NCBI GenBank assembly: GCA_932294295.1
Contig: OW028585.1
Location: forward strand, 24,904,813 to 24,968,812
Origin: Alitta virens
Taxonomy: Eukaryota; Annelida; Polychaeta; Phyllodocida; Nereididae
Length of the DNA: 64,000 nucleotides
Reading direction: 5' to 3'
Shown: in pieces, positions 23,417 to 35,509 of the stretch
Layout of the letters: each line of letters opens with the position of its first letter
Numbering within the stretch: the first letter of the stretch is position 1
Notes under the pieces: generated by a model
The model's input: only the letters and a program-made list of their open reading frames with translations
Told to the model about the DNA's origin: nothing
The model's database searches: none
Program-made: the position numbers and the translations under genes

Positions 23417-23460
23417 CCGGGACACTCCGGCCTCTGATCCGGCTAAGTGTGAAGGGGCCT
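23417..23460 (-). repeat. Harb-1 right terminal inverted repeat
   Basis: Inverted match to 17643-17686, ending GTGAAGGGGCCT, followed by TGA. Confidence 0.92.
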
Positions 23461-24346
23461 TGAGTAAGGTGTGAAGTGGCATATAAGCAAGTCAGCCAAA
23501 TTTTGTAAACATTTGAGACAACCCATGGCCATGTTTCGATGCTCTCCATGTTTTAAATAAGTGTTTAATAAGTGTTTATAGGAACGGAAACATGAATCAG
23601 TGGATCAGTGAGATCATGTATGAGCTTTAGCACATACAGGTGCACTAAAATGAAATTTGCATTTTTGATTAAGTATTACAGTTCATATGAAAGAATTTAC
23701 CCTGAATTACTAATTTTCCAAATCCTAGGTTAATCAATTTGCATGGTGTGGCATCAGGAGTTTATTGTTCTGATCAGGGGTCAAATGCAAGGGAATCACT
23801 GAGGCGTGACCAAGAAACAAGGATGCTGCACGCAGCTCAGAGTCACAACTTACCTGTCATTTACTAACAAATTATGGGGTATTCCTGATGTGATGTCACA
23901 CTCTATCCCTAGGTGTCACTTCTGCTTGGGTAAAATTGTAATCTTTCGATTTGTGAGTGTTATTATGCAAGTATATGCGGTGTGACTTGTGAACAGTTGT
24001 TCACTTCAATTCCAACACTTGGATGAAATAATAAAATAAATAAATAGATTTTAGGTCTTCTTTAACCATTGCAACATTAGCAGCATACTCTGACATAATT
24101 GAGATTTTAATTTTCTTCTTAGTGTTTTATCATAGCTTGAGTTGAGAACAAAAGCTTTACGTCACTTAATTTTTTGGTGTTACGTGTGTCTTAAATTTCA
24201 TTCAGTAACTTAAACTATTTTGTAAATTTTCATTACAAAAGTTCCATAATGAACCTAAATTATTTTTGCTTGCTTAACAAATTCTGTCCAGTGTAAATGA
24301 AGAATATATTTTCTAAGTCAAACCCATACATTTGCTGATGTTTTGA
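23461..24346. other. Spacer between Harb-1 and unit B; no feature seen
   Basis: AT-rich sequence without ORFs or recognised repeats. Homology to the units resumes at 24347 (GGACCTAGAAGTGCACACTG, the equivalent of position 3022 in unit A). Confidence 0.6.
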
Positions 24347-24427
24347 GGACCTAGAAGTGCACACTGACAATAGAGTGACCCTATTCTACGGTGTCTCCAT
24401 GTTCTTGTTTATCACACTGAGGTATAT

Positions 24428-24782
24428 TGTGGCATAGTCATGCAACTAGCAAGATTGTCTAGGACTGGGCAAGGCAGTGTAGTTGTCTAGGACTGGGCAA
24501 GACAGTGTACTTTAGTTTGTGCAAGAACACTAGGGCTGTGAAAGATTGTTTTAGTTCGGTGAAAGAGCCCTAGGCATGTGCAAAGCAGTCTTGTTCAGTA
24601 AATGGGCACCAGGGCTGAGGAGAAGGAAAGTCACTTGGTGCAACGTCGTAATACTACCTACGGTGCAAAATAGCCCAGAATCGCTACAATTGGTTACATT
24701 TTGGCTAGTATAAGTAAGATGAAGTAAACAGCCAGAGAGAGAGAGAGAGAAACAACAGCCAGAGAAATAAAAGACTACAACA
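24428..24782 (+). repeat. 5' LTR, internally deleted
   Basis: Matches the 3' LTR through the CAGCCAGAGAGA microsatellite, then jumps to AAATAAAAGACTACAACA. It lacks about 255 bp that the 3' LTR has between these points. AATAAA lies just before the end. Confidence 0.85.
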
Positions 24783-24804
24783 GAAGGATTACCCTTAAGC
24801 AAAA

Positions 24805-24957
24805 CATATGCATTGCCCAGGTGAGCAAGATGCATTGCCCAAGTGAGCAGAATATTGATTGCCCTAGAGTGCAACATACGAAAATGCCCAAGAGAGCAAC
24901 ATAAGACAATTGCCCAAGAAAGCAACAAAAGATAATCGCCCAAGAGAGCAACAGATG
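24805..24957 (+). repeat. Six tandem copies of a roughly 26-bp motif after the 5' LTR
   Basis: ATTGCCCAAGAGAGCAACA-like units recur six times with a spacing of about 26 bases, starting about 25 bp inside the LTR. No tRNA-complementary primer-binding site beginning TGG is evident at the LTR edge. Confidence 0.75.
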
Positions 24958-26780
24958 AAATTAATACTATTAGGTAGATATTTATCTATAATTGTTTAAA
25001 ATGTAATTTTAAACTATCATTATCATATAATTATAGTTTGATACTTCCATACCAGTGAGGCATTGTTCATTTCAAGGTACAATGGACCCAGGGTCAGTAA
25101 CATAACAGTGATAGGTTCTAAAATTGTATGACAACTCTCGGATTGCCAATATATTGTCACAATTGCAAGGTTTCCCAATTGACAGGAACAATATACTTAT
25201 CCAATCTGAGGCACTTAACTAGTATTGATATTGAGTTTGTGATAATACAGCAATTTCGGCCGATAATTTTAAGGGTTTACCCTTGCGTCACATTTCTTTT
25301 CGGGTGCCGAAATCACCAAGCAATAATTAGACCAAATTGGCTTTGACCTTAGTATTATGTGGCTGGTCAATGGTATCGAATATAATTTAGAAACTTAATG
25401 AGACCACCATATTTATTGAAATATATATATTATAATGACATTAATTATGAATATTAATTATAATTATATAAAATCTAGCGTAACGTCAATTCATTGACAT
25501 CGGAGCTAATTCTGAGAGTTTATTGTAGTTTAGTTTCGCACTTTCGCTAGGTTTGTTTACAAAGTTGACCGTATAATTCTGTACTGCTTGTGTGTTCGAT
25601 CGCACTCTTCTCCCCATTTGCCAGGAATTAGGTGGATCTACATATATTCAACAGACCTTTCGCAAGGACGAATCATCTCATGACCAGGCGTCGTGAAAAT
25701 CCACGGCGTCTTCATGAAAAACGAACAGTTCAGGATGAACATGCTATCGCTAGACGTGTTTCAGCAGCGCATATGGAGCAACTCAATCAACCGTGAGTTC
25801 AATCGTTTCAACCGTGGCGTCATCATGAATTAAACTTTTCATTCATGGAGTCAATCTACCATGGAGTCAGTCAATCTCAGCAATCTAGATCGAATTCAAT
25901 CTACCGTGGAGTCAATCTACCATGTCAGTCAATCTAGTGAGGAATCAACAGGTGTATATCTTGCTACCATGCAGTTCATTTGTGAAGTCTTCATGAGTTA
26001 AAAAATGTATTCATCAGTCTTTTCTACATTGAACAAACATTACACCATGGAAGTTTGTATGACAACTCAATCAGTTCGTATCAAGCATGAGTGCATTCGT
26101 CTCAAATAAACAATTCTACATTGAATTGGTTTTCATTCCTTGTGGTCCGTTTGCAGTCGCAGATTCAAATTATATTCGGTGAAATCGACATCAAGCATAC
26201 GTGATGGTCTTGGATCAATATGTAAATTTTATTGGGACATTATTGTGGACATCGCTATGGAGTCTACAATATCGGACTTTGGTTATATTTATATTACATA
26301 TGAATTGTATTGATAATTATGACTATGTCTACCTCAGTGACATTTGTGTGTAAAACACTTTGGAGATTAAGGACTTTATTTGATATTCCTAACACATATT
26401 TTTAATAAATTGTACTATGGTATTATTGTTGAATACTTACCACTTTTGGCTTTGATTGATTGATGTTATTTAGTCACCTTATGTGTAATATATATATATA
26501 TATATATATTAATATTTCAGATATTTAGTAATGTTTATGATGTTATCTAAAGATAGTAACATTATTTTGATTCAATATACTACTAAGAATCATTGTACTT
26601 AATACTATAGATTCCTTATATTAGGATTTCCAATTGTTATATTGAGTTAGTATTTTAAAGTAGTATGCTTCGCTTATCACAATAATTTTTCCAGTTCAGA
26701 TAGTCTTACTTTCTGTTAGCTAGCTAGCTTTATGCCAAATTTGGCCTGTCGGCAATTTGTCACAAAAAGAAGGGCGGGCA

Positions 26781-27390
26781 TGTTGCATAGTCATGCAACT
26801 AGCAAGATTGTCTAGGACTGGGCAAGGCAGTGTAGTTGTCTAGGACTGGGCAAGACAGCGTAGTTTAGTTTAGTGCAAGAATACTAGGGCTGTGAAAGAT
26901 TGTTTTAGTTCAGTGAAAGAGCCCTAGGCATGTGCAAAACAGTCTTGTTCAGTAAATGGGCACCAGGGCTGAGGAGAAGAAAAGTCACTTGGTGCAACGT
27001 CGTAATACTACCTACGGCGCAAAATAGCCCAGAATCGCTACAATTGGTTACATTTTGGCTAGTATAAGTAAGATGAAGTAAATAGCCAGAGAGAGAGAGA
27101 AACAACAGCCAGAGAGAGGGGGAAGGCAGAGAGAGAGAAATAACAGCCAGAGAGAGAGAGAGAAGGGGGAAAGAGATCATAGCAGAGAGATCATAGCAGA
27201 GTACGAGGTGGTCTGGAATTGATGTATGATGATGTGATGCAAGAAAGACTTGAACTGGTTCTGGTGTTCCCTTATTCCATGATACTGCAAGGGACACAGC
27301 CTGACTTCCAGCAGTGAACAGGTCCACCCGGACCTTATCACAGAAGCGAGAAACCAACCCCACAATGAAGAAATAAAAGACTACAACACA
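26781..27390 (+). repeat. 3' LTR
   Basis: 610 bp. It contains the full sequence, including AGAGAGAGAG/GGGGGAAG purine microsatellite and a unique 200-bp stretch missing from the 5' LTR. It ends AAATAAAAGACTACAACACA. Confidence 0.85.
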
Positions 27391-27394
27391 ATAT

Positions 27395-28624
27395 TCTCAA
27401 CAGATTATTACCACATCTTACACCAGAAATCAAATAAAAATCCAATCACTGCAGCTTCAAATGCAAACATCTGAAAAACATTGTCTGATAAGCAGGTGTG
27501 GTAGATTGAAAGCTGAAACAATTCTAATGTTTAAGTAACACCAGGGTTCAGAAAAAAAAGTATAGTTACAACAATTCATTGAAAAAAAGGCATCTGCTGC
27601 ATCTTCCGGATATGCAACAGTCACTGTTGACGCTGTATTTGTCCATGTTGTGCAATTCCGGGTATGCATCTTGTCCTTTTAAAAGAAATATGGCATGTGT
27701 CAGAGAGGTAAAGACAGACTTTATTACAATATCCAAAGGCTGTACATACTGAGACTGGAGTGGCAAGAAGTACACCATTTGGGGCCTAATCCACAAATAA
27801 TGAAGAAATGTATCTGGGCATGTTTTGTGTCAAGCCGAGTAATTCTTAATTACATGCATTCTGACTACAAATAAAGTCTGGGCCCTATGAAGCATATAGT
27901 GAGGAAGATCGGCAGAGCATTTGGTGATACTTTGAGCAATGATTGCAAAGTTATATCTGTCGAGACAGCCTTAGGTAAGGCAATGCATTGTACTCTAACT
28001 TGTCCTAATGCGGCCAGGAAGTACAACAGACGAAAGGCACTATAAGAAAGAGTTTGTGTTGGGCTTGCAGGTGACAGAGGTTAATTGTGATAGAAACTTT
28101 CTGTCAATTACATTTACTATCTTTATCTGTGCATATATAATACAGTCAGTATCCCACGTGCTGTCATCCTTTACAGCAATAATCTGTACAGGCACAGAAT
28201 CACTGTAGATATAAAAATATATATATTTCCCTAATTAACAATTTTGACAGTATTTTCTGCACAGAGGAAGACTTACATAGATCAGGTGCCAAAATTACCT
28301 AATTGCAAAAAATTCAATATAGGCAGACATTTCTGTGGATCCTACTACGTTTTCAAGGACAATGTTTATAATTTCTAAGTAATTTAGTAGGATGTGTATT
28401 GCCTGGTGTTCGTAATACAGACAAAAACAAATTATCGGGGAATTTAATGATCACAGTTCCTCCAGTTGGAACAATTAATGCTATGATGTTCTACCTCTCC
28501 TTAAAGTTTATTTAATCAACCAGGTTTGAAGCATCCTTTAAACTCCTACAGAAAACAGGAATCATGTGTAAGATGAAAAGTATTTTTCATGGGAATACTG
28601 TTGACACTAATCTATGCTTTGATC
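27395..28624. other. Unit B flanking sequence, no gene
   Basis: Collinear with 3106-4830 of unit A, with several deletions, including about 3690-4190. Short ORFs shared with A and D carry frame-breaking differences. Confidence 0.6.
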
Positions 28625-29430
28625 GGTGACAGGTGAATTTCGGAGGTTCACCTATTTCGACCCGCCAAAAATAGTGAATTCAGTGCGGTAAATTTCGGCG
28701 CAATTATGATTAAGTAAATTTGGCGCCGTATTTGTATTGTTGTTGTATAATATTTACTGCATAAAATAAATAGTTAATGCATACATATATTCGGCTTGTT
28801 TATCAGCTTGTCTTAAACCAGAAAAAAATACTTGATAAGTAAAGCAGACATCCATGTCCAGGTAAACATATCTATTATTAGGCTAGCTATCATATATATT
28901 TAATATGAATCACATATATATGTTTTATAATGTCAATAATAATAATTATATTGATAATATTTAAACAGCAAGGGAAAACATAAGTAATTGCAATTACCTA
29001 GGTACCTGTTAATTGTATATCATTTCATACTTATCAATTGTCTACATGATGCAGTATTAATGATGACATCTAGGTCTATATATATTTACAATAAACATCC
29101 CTGCAAAATTGCCATTTGCGTTCTTTAATTTATATATATCTTGCACTAATAAAACACAAGGTGACGACACCTGAAACTACCAATTTGACAGTTTTTTGTA
29201 ACTTATCACTGTGTGCAGGATAAATATTGCACAAACAATTAAATTGACATCATATTCTGAACATGATGTGCACATCTGGAGTGGATTTATGTATAACATT
29301 TGATTAGACATTGCAAAACTAAGAGATTATTCAGGGCGCCAAATTCACCGTATTTTGGCGCCGAATTCGATCATTTCTTTAATGCGCCGAATTCACCAAA
29401 TTTCACCCTGCGCTGAACTCACTTGTAATC
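28625..29430. mobile_element. 806-bp MITE with 8-bp target duplication
   Basis: CTTTGATC is present at 28617-28624 and again at 29431-29438, and once in the empty sites of units A (about 4825) and C (about 45747). The ends form imperfect inverted repeats (GGTGACAGGTGAATTTCGG against GATTACAAGTGAGTTCAGC, 13 of 19). Near both ends are repeats of GGCGC with AAATTCACCG/GAATTC words. No ORF. An 8-bp duplication fits hAT-type transposases, but the termini are not diagnostic. Confidence 0.82.
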
Positions 29431-29438
29431 CTTTGATC

Positions 29439-31667
29439 TTGCCCCATCTGAAGTGCGGAAGTTTATGTTGTGAAAACCTAAGTAACAAATTACAAAAGAA
29501 CACATTCGGAATATTCGCAAATAAATACAATGGCCACACAGATCCAGTATTTATAAAGTTAGGTCTTTTTAAAAAGTGTATTAAATTGTGCAATTATTGA
29601 GAAAATAATTGTAGCGTATTTGAGGCAATTTATTTCAGAGACTATTTAAGTACTTATCATTATATGTGTACCATTGGAAATTGCTATGTTTGCAATTCAT
29701 GATAATAACTGTTACAGTGTCATTCATTCAGCTTCATCATTTACCTGTGAATCTCATCAGTGTTGGTTTCTTCAGAATTCTTCTCTTTATATTCAAGAAT
29801 CGGTTTATCAAATATTGCAATAATGAACCAAATGATTTTCTAGTTGTTTAAATGATAACGACAAATCTTGTTAGGAGATTATTCAGTTTATTCCAGCACA
29901 TACATCAGCAAGCCTAGCAATGGCGTCAGTCAACGTTTTACCTAATTAACATAATCTCGTGAGAGTCTCGTAGATCTAACAGTTGTAGCCCTCTGGCGGA
30001 TTGTACAAGCACTATCTCAATGCACTAGTGTTTGGGAACTATAAATTTAAAATTCCAAGCCAAAGATTAGATTTAAAATGCCAAGCTAGAAATGGCATGT
30101 GAGTTTCATTAAAAAAAACGATTGTCATAGAAAGTGCTTTTCTTGTATAGCATGTGAGCGTATAACATATCTTGTTTGATATATGTGTAAAATGCTATAT
30201 ATGACATGCGATTCTCATTTAATAATTGTTTATATCAAGTAATAATAGAAATTGTTCCATTTTATACAGCATGTTTTCATCAAATAAATATCAAAACTAT
30301 CATTAAATTGATTAACTTTTTAATCAATTGAATATGAGAAATAATGATTTTTGTCTCGTGTCTCTTGGCACAAGATGTTTTTCATCCATGCCTGATCTCT
30401 TTACTAAATATATAAATCATTTCAATAATTATAAAATGGATGCATTATCATTCTAACACTATTTTTGTTATTACTCAACCATAGGATCACCAGTATTTAC
30501 ACCTTTTTTCTCGTGGGATGTCTGGTCATAATATTTAACTCAACCATCATTATCACTGATCATCATTCGAATTACTATGATCACAGCCAGTCTGGTCACT
30601 GTAGCCCATATGACAAATAACTTATAAAATTTCACTGTCAACAGTGAGTTCACAAGAAAATGGAGAGAAGGTGGGCAGAACACAAAAAACATGGCTGAGA
30701 AAGGTTTGGAGTTGTCACACACACGTCCAGGTCAAACAAACATCTTGTTTTTCTTGCAAATTCAGAAGGCATTTAGAGTTTGATATTGGAAAGCACACCA
30801 ATTTTCGACATAAACTCTACTGCTCCGTAACTCGACATCCTGCCTAGGTCACCATACGATTGCCTGACATATGTGACTCTTCTGGGATAATACATGTCCT
30901 TAGTGGATGGTTGCCATCATTATCATCTAAGTCAGTATTATAAGCATCAGGCTCTTGTTTATAATCATCACCATTCCTTTCTGGGCATGCACTTTAGAGA
31001 ATACAACTGTTATTTCATGCCATTCACTCCTTTGCACAACAACTATGGAAGGCCGACTGCCAGTTTCCCTCAAGGTTCTTTGCCTCCTCATGGAATGGAT
31101 GGTAACACAGTAGGTGATGAACCCAAACCCAAGTGGCCAGTTTTCCCTGTGCCGATTGCTCCCTACACCTAGTGCACCCTATGCCCAGCACTCCCAACAC
31201 CTAGTTCTCCCTAAATTTAGTAGTCCCTCTACCCTAGCTCTCCCTAAACATTGAGTGACATACGGTTAGTTTCATTAAAAACAGCCTGTCAAATTGAACC
31301 TAGGCAAAGCGCTAGATAACTTTTGCAATACAATGTTATTTACCACTAAACAGAACTGTCTGGCTATAGCTGGCTACTCAAAGGCCAGATCTAAAAGTAC
31401 ATTTACCACCATCTTGTATTAAAAAGATGCATGTCTATTCTACATATTTATGATATATTAGATAAACTTCTTGCATTTATCAAGGTTTATATTTTTTTGT
31501 TGGTCATAGATGTAAGCCAACTATAAGTTAGAAGTAGACAGAAGCCGCTGGCTTTAGCCAGTTACAGCTACAGCCAGTATATTGCATAAATGTTTACTGT
31601 GACCATGTATACTGAAGGAGGATTAATTATAGTACTTTTGCAACCCACTGTATTTATGGTTTATCAT
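29439..31667. other. Unit B flanking sequence, no gene
   Basis: Homologous to unit A 4840-5240 and 6262-7665, and to unit C 45760-47950. It lacks the A/D-specific 1-kb segment. The CTAGTTCTCCCTA-like minisatellite is present at about 31165-31250. Confidence 0.6.
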
Positions 31668-31973
31668 TTAATAAAAACAACTGCGATAACTCACTGTAGA
31701 TCCTGCTGACCATCTTCCATCAAGATCTGATCCATATGCATCCCGATATCCGAAGCCCATAGCAAACTTCTTACAAATCGAAAGATCTATGTTATCTATC
31801 TGGCACTCCCACCTTTTCGCGTTTGATTGAGGATGAGATATTTCCCTTTCTTCAAGGTTGGATAAATTTTCTTGTACAAGGCGGGCGGAACCGCAGTACT
31901 AGCCAACCCTCACATAATCGCCATCACAGCCGTTAAATGTCTTGTTGAATGTGTCCATGTTGCAAAAATTGTC
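31668..31973 (-). pseudogene. Broken exon 2 of the secreted cysteine-rich protein, unit B
   Basis: The acceptor (CTTCTATTTCAG) is intact and the exon opens DNFCNMDTFNKTFNGCDGDY. The Trp codon of the conserved GWYCGSA motif has become TAG, and a 4-bp GCGG duplication 12-15 bp further on shifts the frame. The end of the exon is also diverged (SCFY instead of CNCVY). The gene in unit B is therefore a pseudogene, although its exon 1 (36775-37083) remains open. A transcript could at most give a truncated protein containing the first domain. Confidence 0.85.
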
Positions 31974-33072
31974 CTGAAATAGAAGAAAATGTGACACCTG
32001 GCTGTTGCTGCAGCAATATATATGGACCTCAGAAGGTCACAAGTTCATATTAAGCATGGGAAGAGTGAGACAAAGCGTGAGTGGGGCAGGGTGAGACAGT
32101 CAATTCAATGTAACTCTTCATAAGGGAAATGACAGCTAGATGTCACTTGCATGACTTGTCGAATTGATGATACCTTGTACGCAGTGTTGTTACCAGGCCA
32201 AGTGAATGACCCCAGCTATAGGGTATATACACCATCATGTGGAATTTAGGGCTTTCCATGTCATCAATACATCTTTCTCTTGATTGCTGGTAAAATAACC
32301 TGCTAAGCTTCAGACCAGTAGCAATGGACAATAAAAGGAACTTGCTACCTAAAATAAGGGTATTTGGAGACATTTTGCGTTTTGTTGTACAATCAAGCTG
32401 TGTTTCACTGTGCCCATTAGCTTGTCCAGTGAGGAACAATGAGACAAATGACTTGCATTGACATTGTGTTGAAGAACTCTAATCTTTCAAAAGGTAGGAA
32501 CCTAAAACTGCTGGAAAGTATGCACAACTATATAATACCTACATGTGAGATAGGAAGCCAGTTAAGGTAAGATTAGATAAGATAAGATAAGATAATCCTT
32601 TATTATCATAATAAATCTGAAATTTGTCTTTGGGAAACCTCAATACATAAATAAAAAACAGGCAATACAACTCTCACACACAGATGCAATACATCACACA
32701 AATATCACACCCAGACCCACAAAAGTACCAAGATTCACCAAACAAACTCGCCTCTTTTGTGTATTACCTGTGTTGGCTATATTGGAAACATTTCAATTCT
32801 AAGTAACAGCTGAAATTCCTTAAGATCGAGTATAAAGCTGAATTTAACCCAATTAAGTATGGGTATACTGAATTGGTATAAAATCAATGCATCTATGTTT
32901 ATACTGTAGGGTAAAAGCAATTAAAAGTGCCCCAAACAGAGAAAAATTCTGTCCACTGCTTTCAAAATGACATATCTTTGTATATAATTGTTCGATTTTC
33001 AGTCTGTTTTCACTCACATCTATTAAATATTGTGTGCTTTTACGGTAAGAAACCAATGTTGATGTCTCTCAA
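31974..33072. other. Intron of the unit B pseudogene, proximal part
   Basis: Collinear with the A and C introns. It includes the GTGAGACA motif cluster (about 32050-32460), the TTATC-tailed LINE relic (about 32567-32650) and a decayed version of the unit A hairpin (about 32836-32886). Confidence 0.6.
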
Positions 33073-33618
33073 ATTGAGAAGGAGTGCTTAGCCTCAGCTT
33101 GGGCATGTAAAAAATTCAGAAAATACTTGATTGGTTTGCCTGATTTTGAGCTGTGGACCGACCACAAGCCCTAAGTACCCCTCATTGCGAAGAAGACTTT
33201 AGACCAAGCCCCTTTGAGGTGCCAGCGGTTATTAATTCGTCTGCTGCAATTTAATCCAGTTGTAAGCCACAAACCAGGGAAGCAGTTAGTTATTGCCGAT
33301 GCCCTATCGAGAAATCCCTTGAACATAGAAGAATGTGAACTCGCTCAGGAGTTGGAGGATTATGTGGATTTGGTCATCAGCCAACTCCCAGTGACAGCCA
33401 ACCGTATGGCCAAATTGAGACAAGCAGTTGTGCATGACCCAGAATTAGCAGATGTGATGAACTATGTCGTCAATGGATGGCCAGATGTTAGCGCTATATC
33501 GCCAGCGCTCAAGCAATATTATGAAGCCAGAGAAATGTTGTCCGTGGCACAAGGATTGTTAGTTTATGGGGAGAGAATTGTCATTCCTAAATCGCAAAGA
33601 GTTGAAATCCTAGGCTGA
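33073..33618 (+). pseudogene. Ty3/gypsy RNase H and linker fragment
   Basis: Opens with [19 protein letters not shown] and FELWTDHKP, the RNase H hallmark that follows the reverse transcriptase in Ty3/gypsy Pol. An in-frame TAA follows the TDHKP motif. Then come RLLIRLLQFNPVVSHKPGK and ADALSRNP, the C-terminal RNase H motif, and the linker towards the integrase. A TGA ends the open stretch just before HESHQGF, the start of the integrase HHCC zinc-binding region. Two stops and the truncation make it non-functional. Confidence 0.85.
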
Positions 33619-33905
33619 ATTCATGAAAGCCATCAAGGTTTTGAGAGTGCTGGAGCAATGCCATTCGCTGTGTGTGGTGGCCAGGAATTCACGGAGAACT
33701 TAAGTCTCTTTGTGAGAAAAGTGAACTGAACCTCTACGACCGACCCCCTTACCGTCCCGTCCTTGGGAGAAGATCAGTGCTGATCTTTGTTTCCACAATC
33801 GCAAAGACTATTTGGTTCTGACCGACTACTACAGCCGCTGTATTGAAATTAAATTGTTGCATTCAACCAGCTCATCAGCAGTGATTAACAAGTGCAGGGA
33901 AGTGT

Positions 33906-34343
33906 TTGCCTTTCGGAATACCGGATGAATTTCACTGCTTTAACAGTCCCCAGTTTGCCTTGACAGAATTCAAAACATTCTCAGATGATTATGGGTTCAC
34001 ACTGACTACAAGCAGCCCATATTTTGCTCAAGCAAATGGAAGGGCTGAAAGTGCAGTCAAGATTGCTGAAAGCATTCTGTCAGCTACATCCCCGGATTTC
34101 ACTTTGTTAGACTACAGAGCAACTTCACACAGTTCCACTGGTGTTTCACCCTCAGTAGCTTTGATGGGAAGAGTTCTGAACACAAGAGTACCGATACTGC
34201 CATCTGCACTCAAGCCCAAATCACCCGATGATTCGACAATTCGTTCTGCTGATGCTAAGTCAAAAGCACAGTACAAGTTCAACTATGACAATCACCATGG
34301 TGCTTGTCCGCTGAAGCCCCTTCTCATGGTGATCATGTGTTAG
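33906..34343 (+). pseudogene. Ty3/gypsy integrase core fragment
   Basis: FNSPQFALTEFKTFSDDYGF with TTSSPYFAQANGRAESAVK is the second half of an integrase catalytic core. The second catalytic Asp normally found in SDNGPQF is lost, and the Glu of GRAES is present. The tail (GVSPSVALMGR, NTRVPILPS) is typical of animal Ty3/gypsy integrases. Frames upstream (33640-33905) are scrambled. Confidence 0.8.
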
Positions 34344-35329
34344 TGCGAAATGACAATCATTGGAGTAAACCGGTGTCGTGATCAGTGGTGACAACGCCAA
34401 TCGCACATACCTAGTGAATACCAATTTCGGGAGTACAGAGAAGAAATCGTGTTCATCTATTTCCTGTACCTGAGCAGTCAGGTCCAAAACCTGTGCCGTC
34501 TCCAAATGTCAGCCCTGGACCACAGTCGATGGATTTACCGGAAACTCCTGTGGTCACATCGGGCACCCGCCTTCCCAATCAGCCTTGTGTGCAACCTTTT
34601 ATTCATGTGTCACCTTGGAAAACAAGGTTGTCATCGGGAGTGCAACTTCAGAAACCTGCATGGTTCAGATATGATTAATTATCAAGATCGCAACTTAAAA
34701 GCCAAGTGAAGAAATTAACAGCAATAACAGACTTGTAAAATCGCGAAGACTTCAAGGAAGAGAAGAAAAAGAAGACTTTAACTGAAAGGCTCATAAAATC
34801 ATATGATCTTAAAGACTCTTAAACTTGTGATCATAAAGTAAAATGATTTTGTCTTATTGTCAATATGAGTCACTTGATAATTTTGTTGTCTAATGTTCCC
34901 ATGGTTATTTTGTATGGTATCATTTTTGGTTGGCATCTTATAGTCACAGATGCATGTGTTAATGCTTTTGTAAAATTTTGATGAAATTCTCAAGATTATT
35001 CATACATGATTGTATTTATAAATCTAATGATTTATTAACAGACTAGATTTAAGTTACTTTAAAGTATGTTTAGAGTACTGCTCACATCAATATACATGTT
35101 CAGATTGCTGTACTTAAAAATGTTCAGTTGTTCATACAAATTTTCGAGTTGCAGTAAATATTTTACAGAACAATCAGATTTATAGTTCAGGTGAAAGTTG
35201 AGTGTCACTGATAATAAGTTAAGCTTGTTCTTCTATAAAATCTTATTGTATAAAGGTACACAAACTGAGGATAGATATTTCACACTTGTTAAATTAAGTT
35301 TAGAATGTAAAATTGTAAAAGAAGGGAGA

Positions 35330-35507
35330 TGTTTAGAGATCAAAGTAATTTTATAATAGTCCACTAGGGGGCTCTCGCACAAAACGTGATCTCACAGGAT
35401 TTTATATAGAACGTCATCGGACCCCATCTTGTGTACAATGTCCAGCACCAGAGATTCTGAATAAACCCTCAGAACCAACACACCACATTTGTTAGTTAAT
35501 GCAAACA
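35330..35507 (+). repeat. 3' LTR of the Ty3/gypsy element
   Basis: About 178 bp, TG...CA. It directly follows a polypurine tract, contains a TATATAGAACG TATA-like box and an AATAAA at about 35459, and its right edge coincides with resumed unit homology. Confidence 0.65.
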
Positions 35508-35509
35508 CT

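Larger units (their letters stand above)
17643..23460 (-). mobile_element. PIF/Harbinger DNA transposon Harb-1, 5.8 kb, with nested LINE
   Basis: Terminal inverted repeats of 44 bp with four mismatches (17643-17686 and 23417-23460) begin AGGCCCCTTCACACTTAGCC. The flanking trinucleotides TAA and TGA fit the 3-bp TNA target typical of PIF/Harbinger, with one change. Inside are the two genes expected of the superfamily, in convergent orientation: a Myb/MADF-like protein gene (18367-20038, plus) and a DDE transposase (20793-21902, minus). A 5'-truncated LINE interrupts it at about 22004-22905. The subterminal regions are rich in short CCGTGT/CCGG repeats. It lies in the spacer that separates truncated unit A from unit B. 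Strand refers to the transposase. Confidence 0.92.
24428..27390 (+). mobile_element. Non-autonomous LTR retrotransposon (LARD-like), complete
   Basis: Two direct LTRs (24428-24782 and 26781-27390) start TGTGGCATAG / TGTTGCATAG and end CTACAACA(CA). A purine-rich tract, AAAAAGAAGGGCGGGCA, directly precedes the 3' LTR. ATAT flanks both ends (24424-24427 and 27391-27394) and occurs once at the empty site in unit C (44033). The 2-kb interior has no gag or pol ORF, so it must have been mobilised in trans. A possible short reading frame near 25680-25795 is arginine-rich, but I do not recognise it. Confidence 0.85.
33073..35509 (+). mobile_element. 5'-truncated Ty3/gypsy retrotransposon in the unit B intron
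   Basis: Unit homology is interrupted after GATGTCTCTCAA and resumes at TTGAAGTCCATAAAAT. The insert begins inside an RNase H domain, continues through zinc-binding and integrase remnants, and ends with a polypurine tract (AAAAGAAGGGAGA) directly followed by a short LTR starting TGTTTAGAGATC at 35330. No target duplication is visible because the left end is truncated. Confidence 0.85.

Noticed and set aside
24551..24943. 130-codon minus-strand ORF
   Set aside because: Antisense through an LTR and the 26-bp repeats; the matching stretch in the 3' LTR (26905-27363) diverges by indel. Its leucine/serine richness comes from the purine microsatellite.
25128..25346. A gag-like ORF inside the non-autonomous LTR element
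   Set aside because: 72 codons, no zinc knuckle or protease motif, and no continuation.
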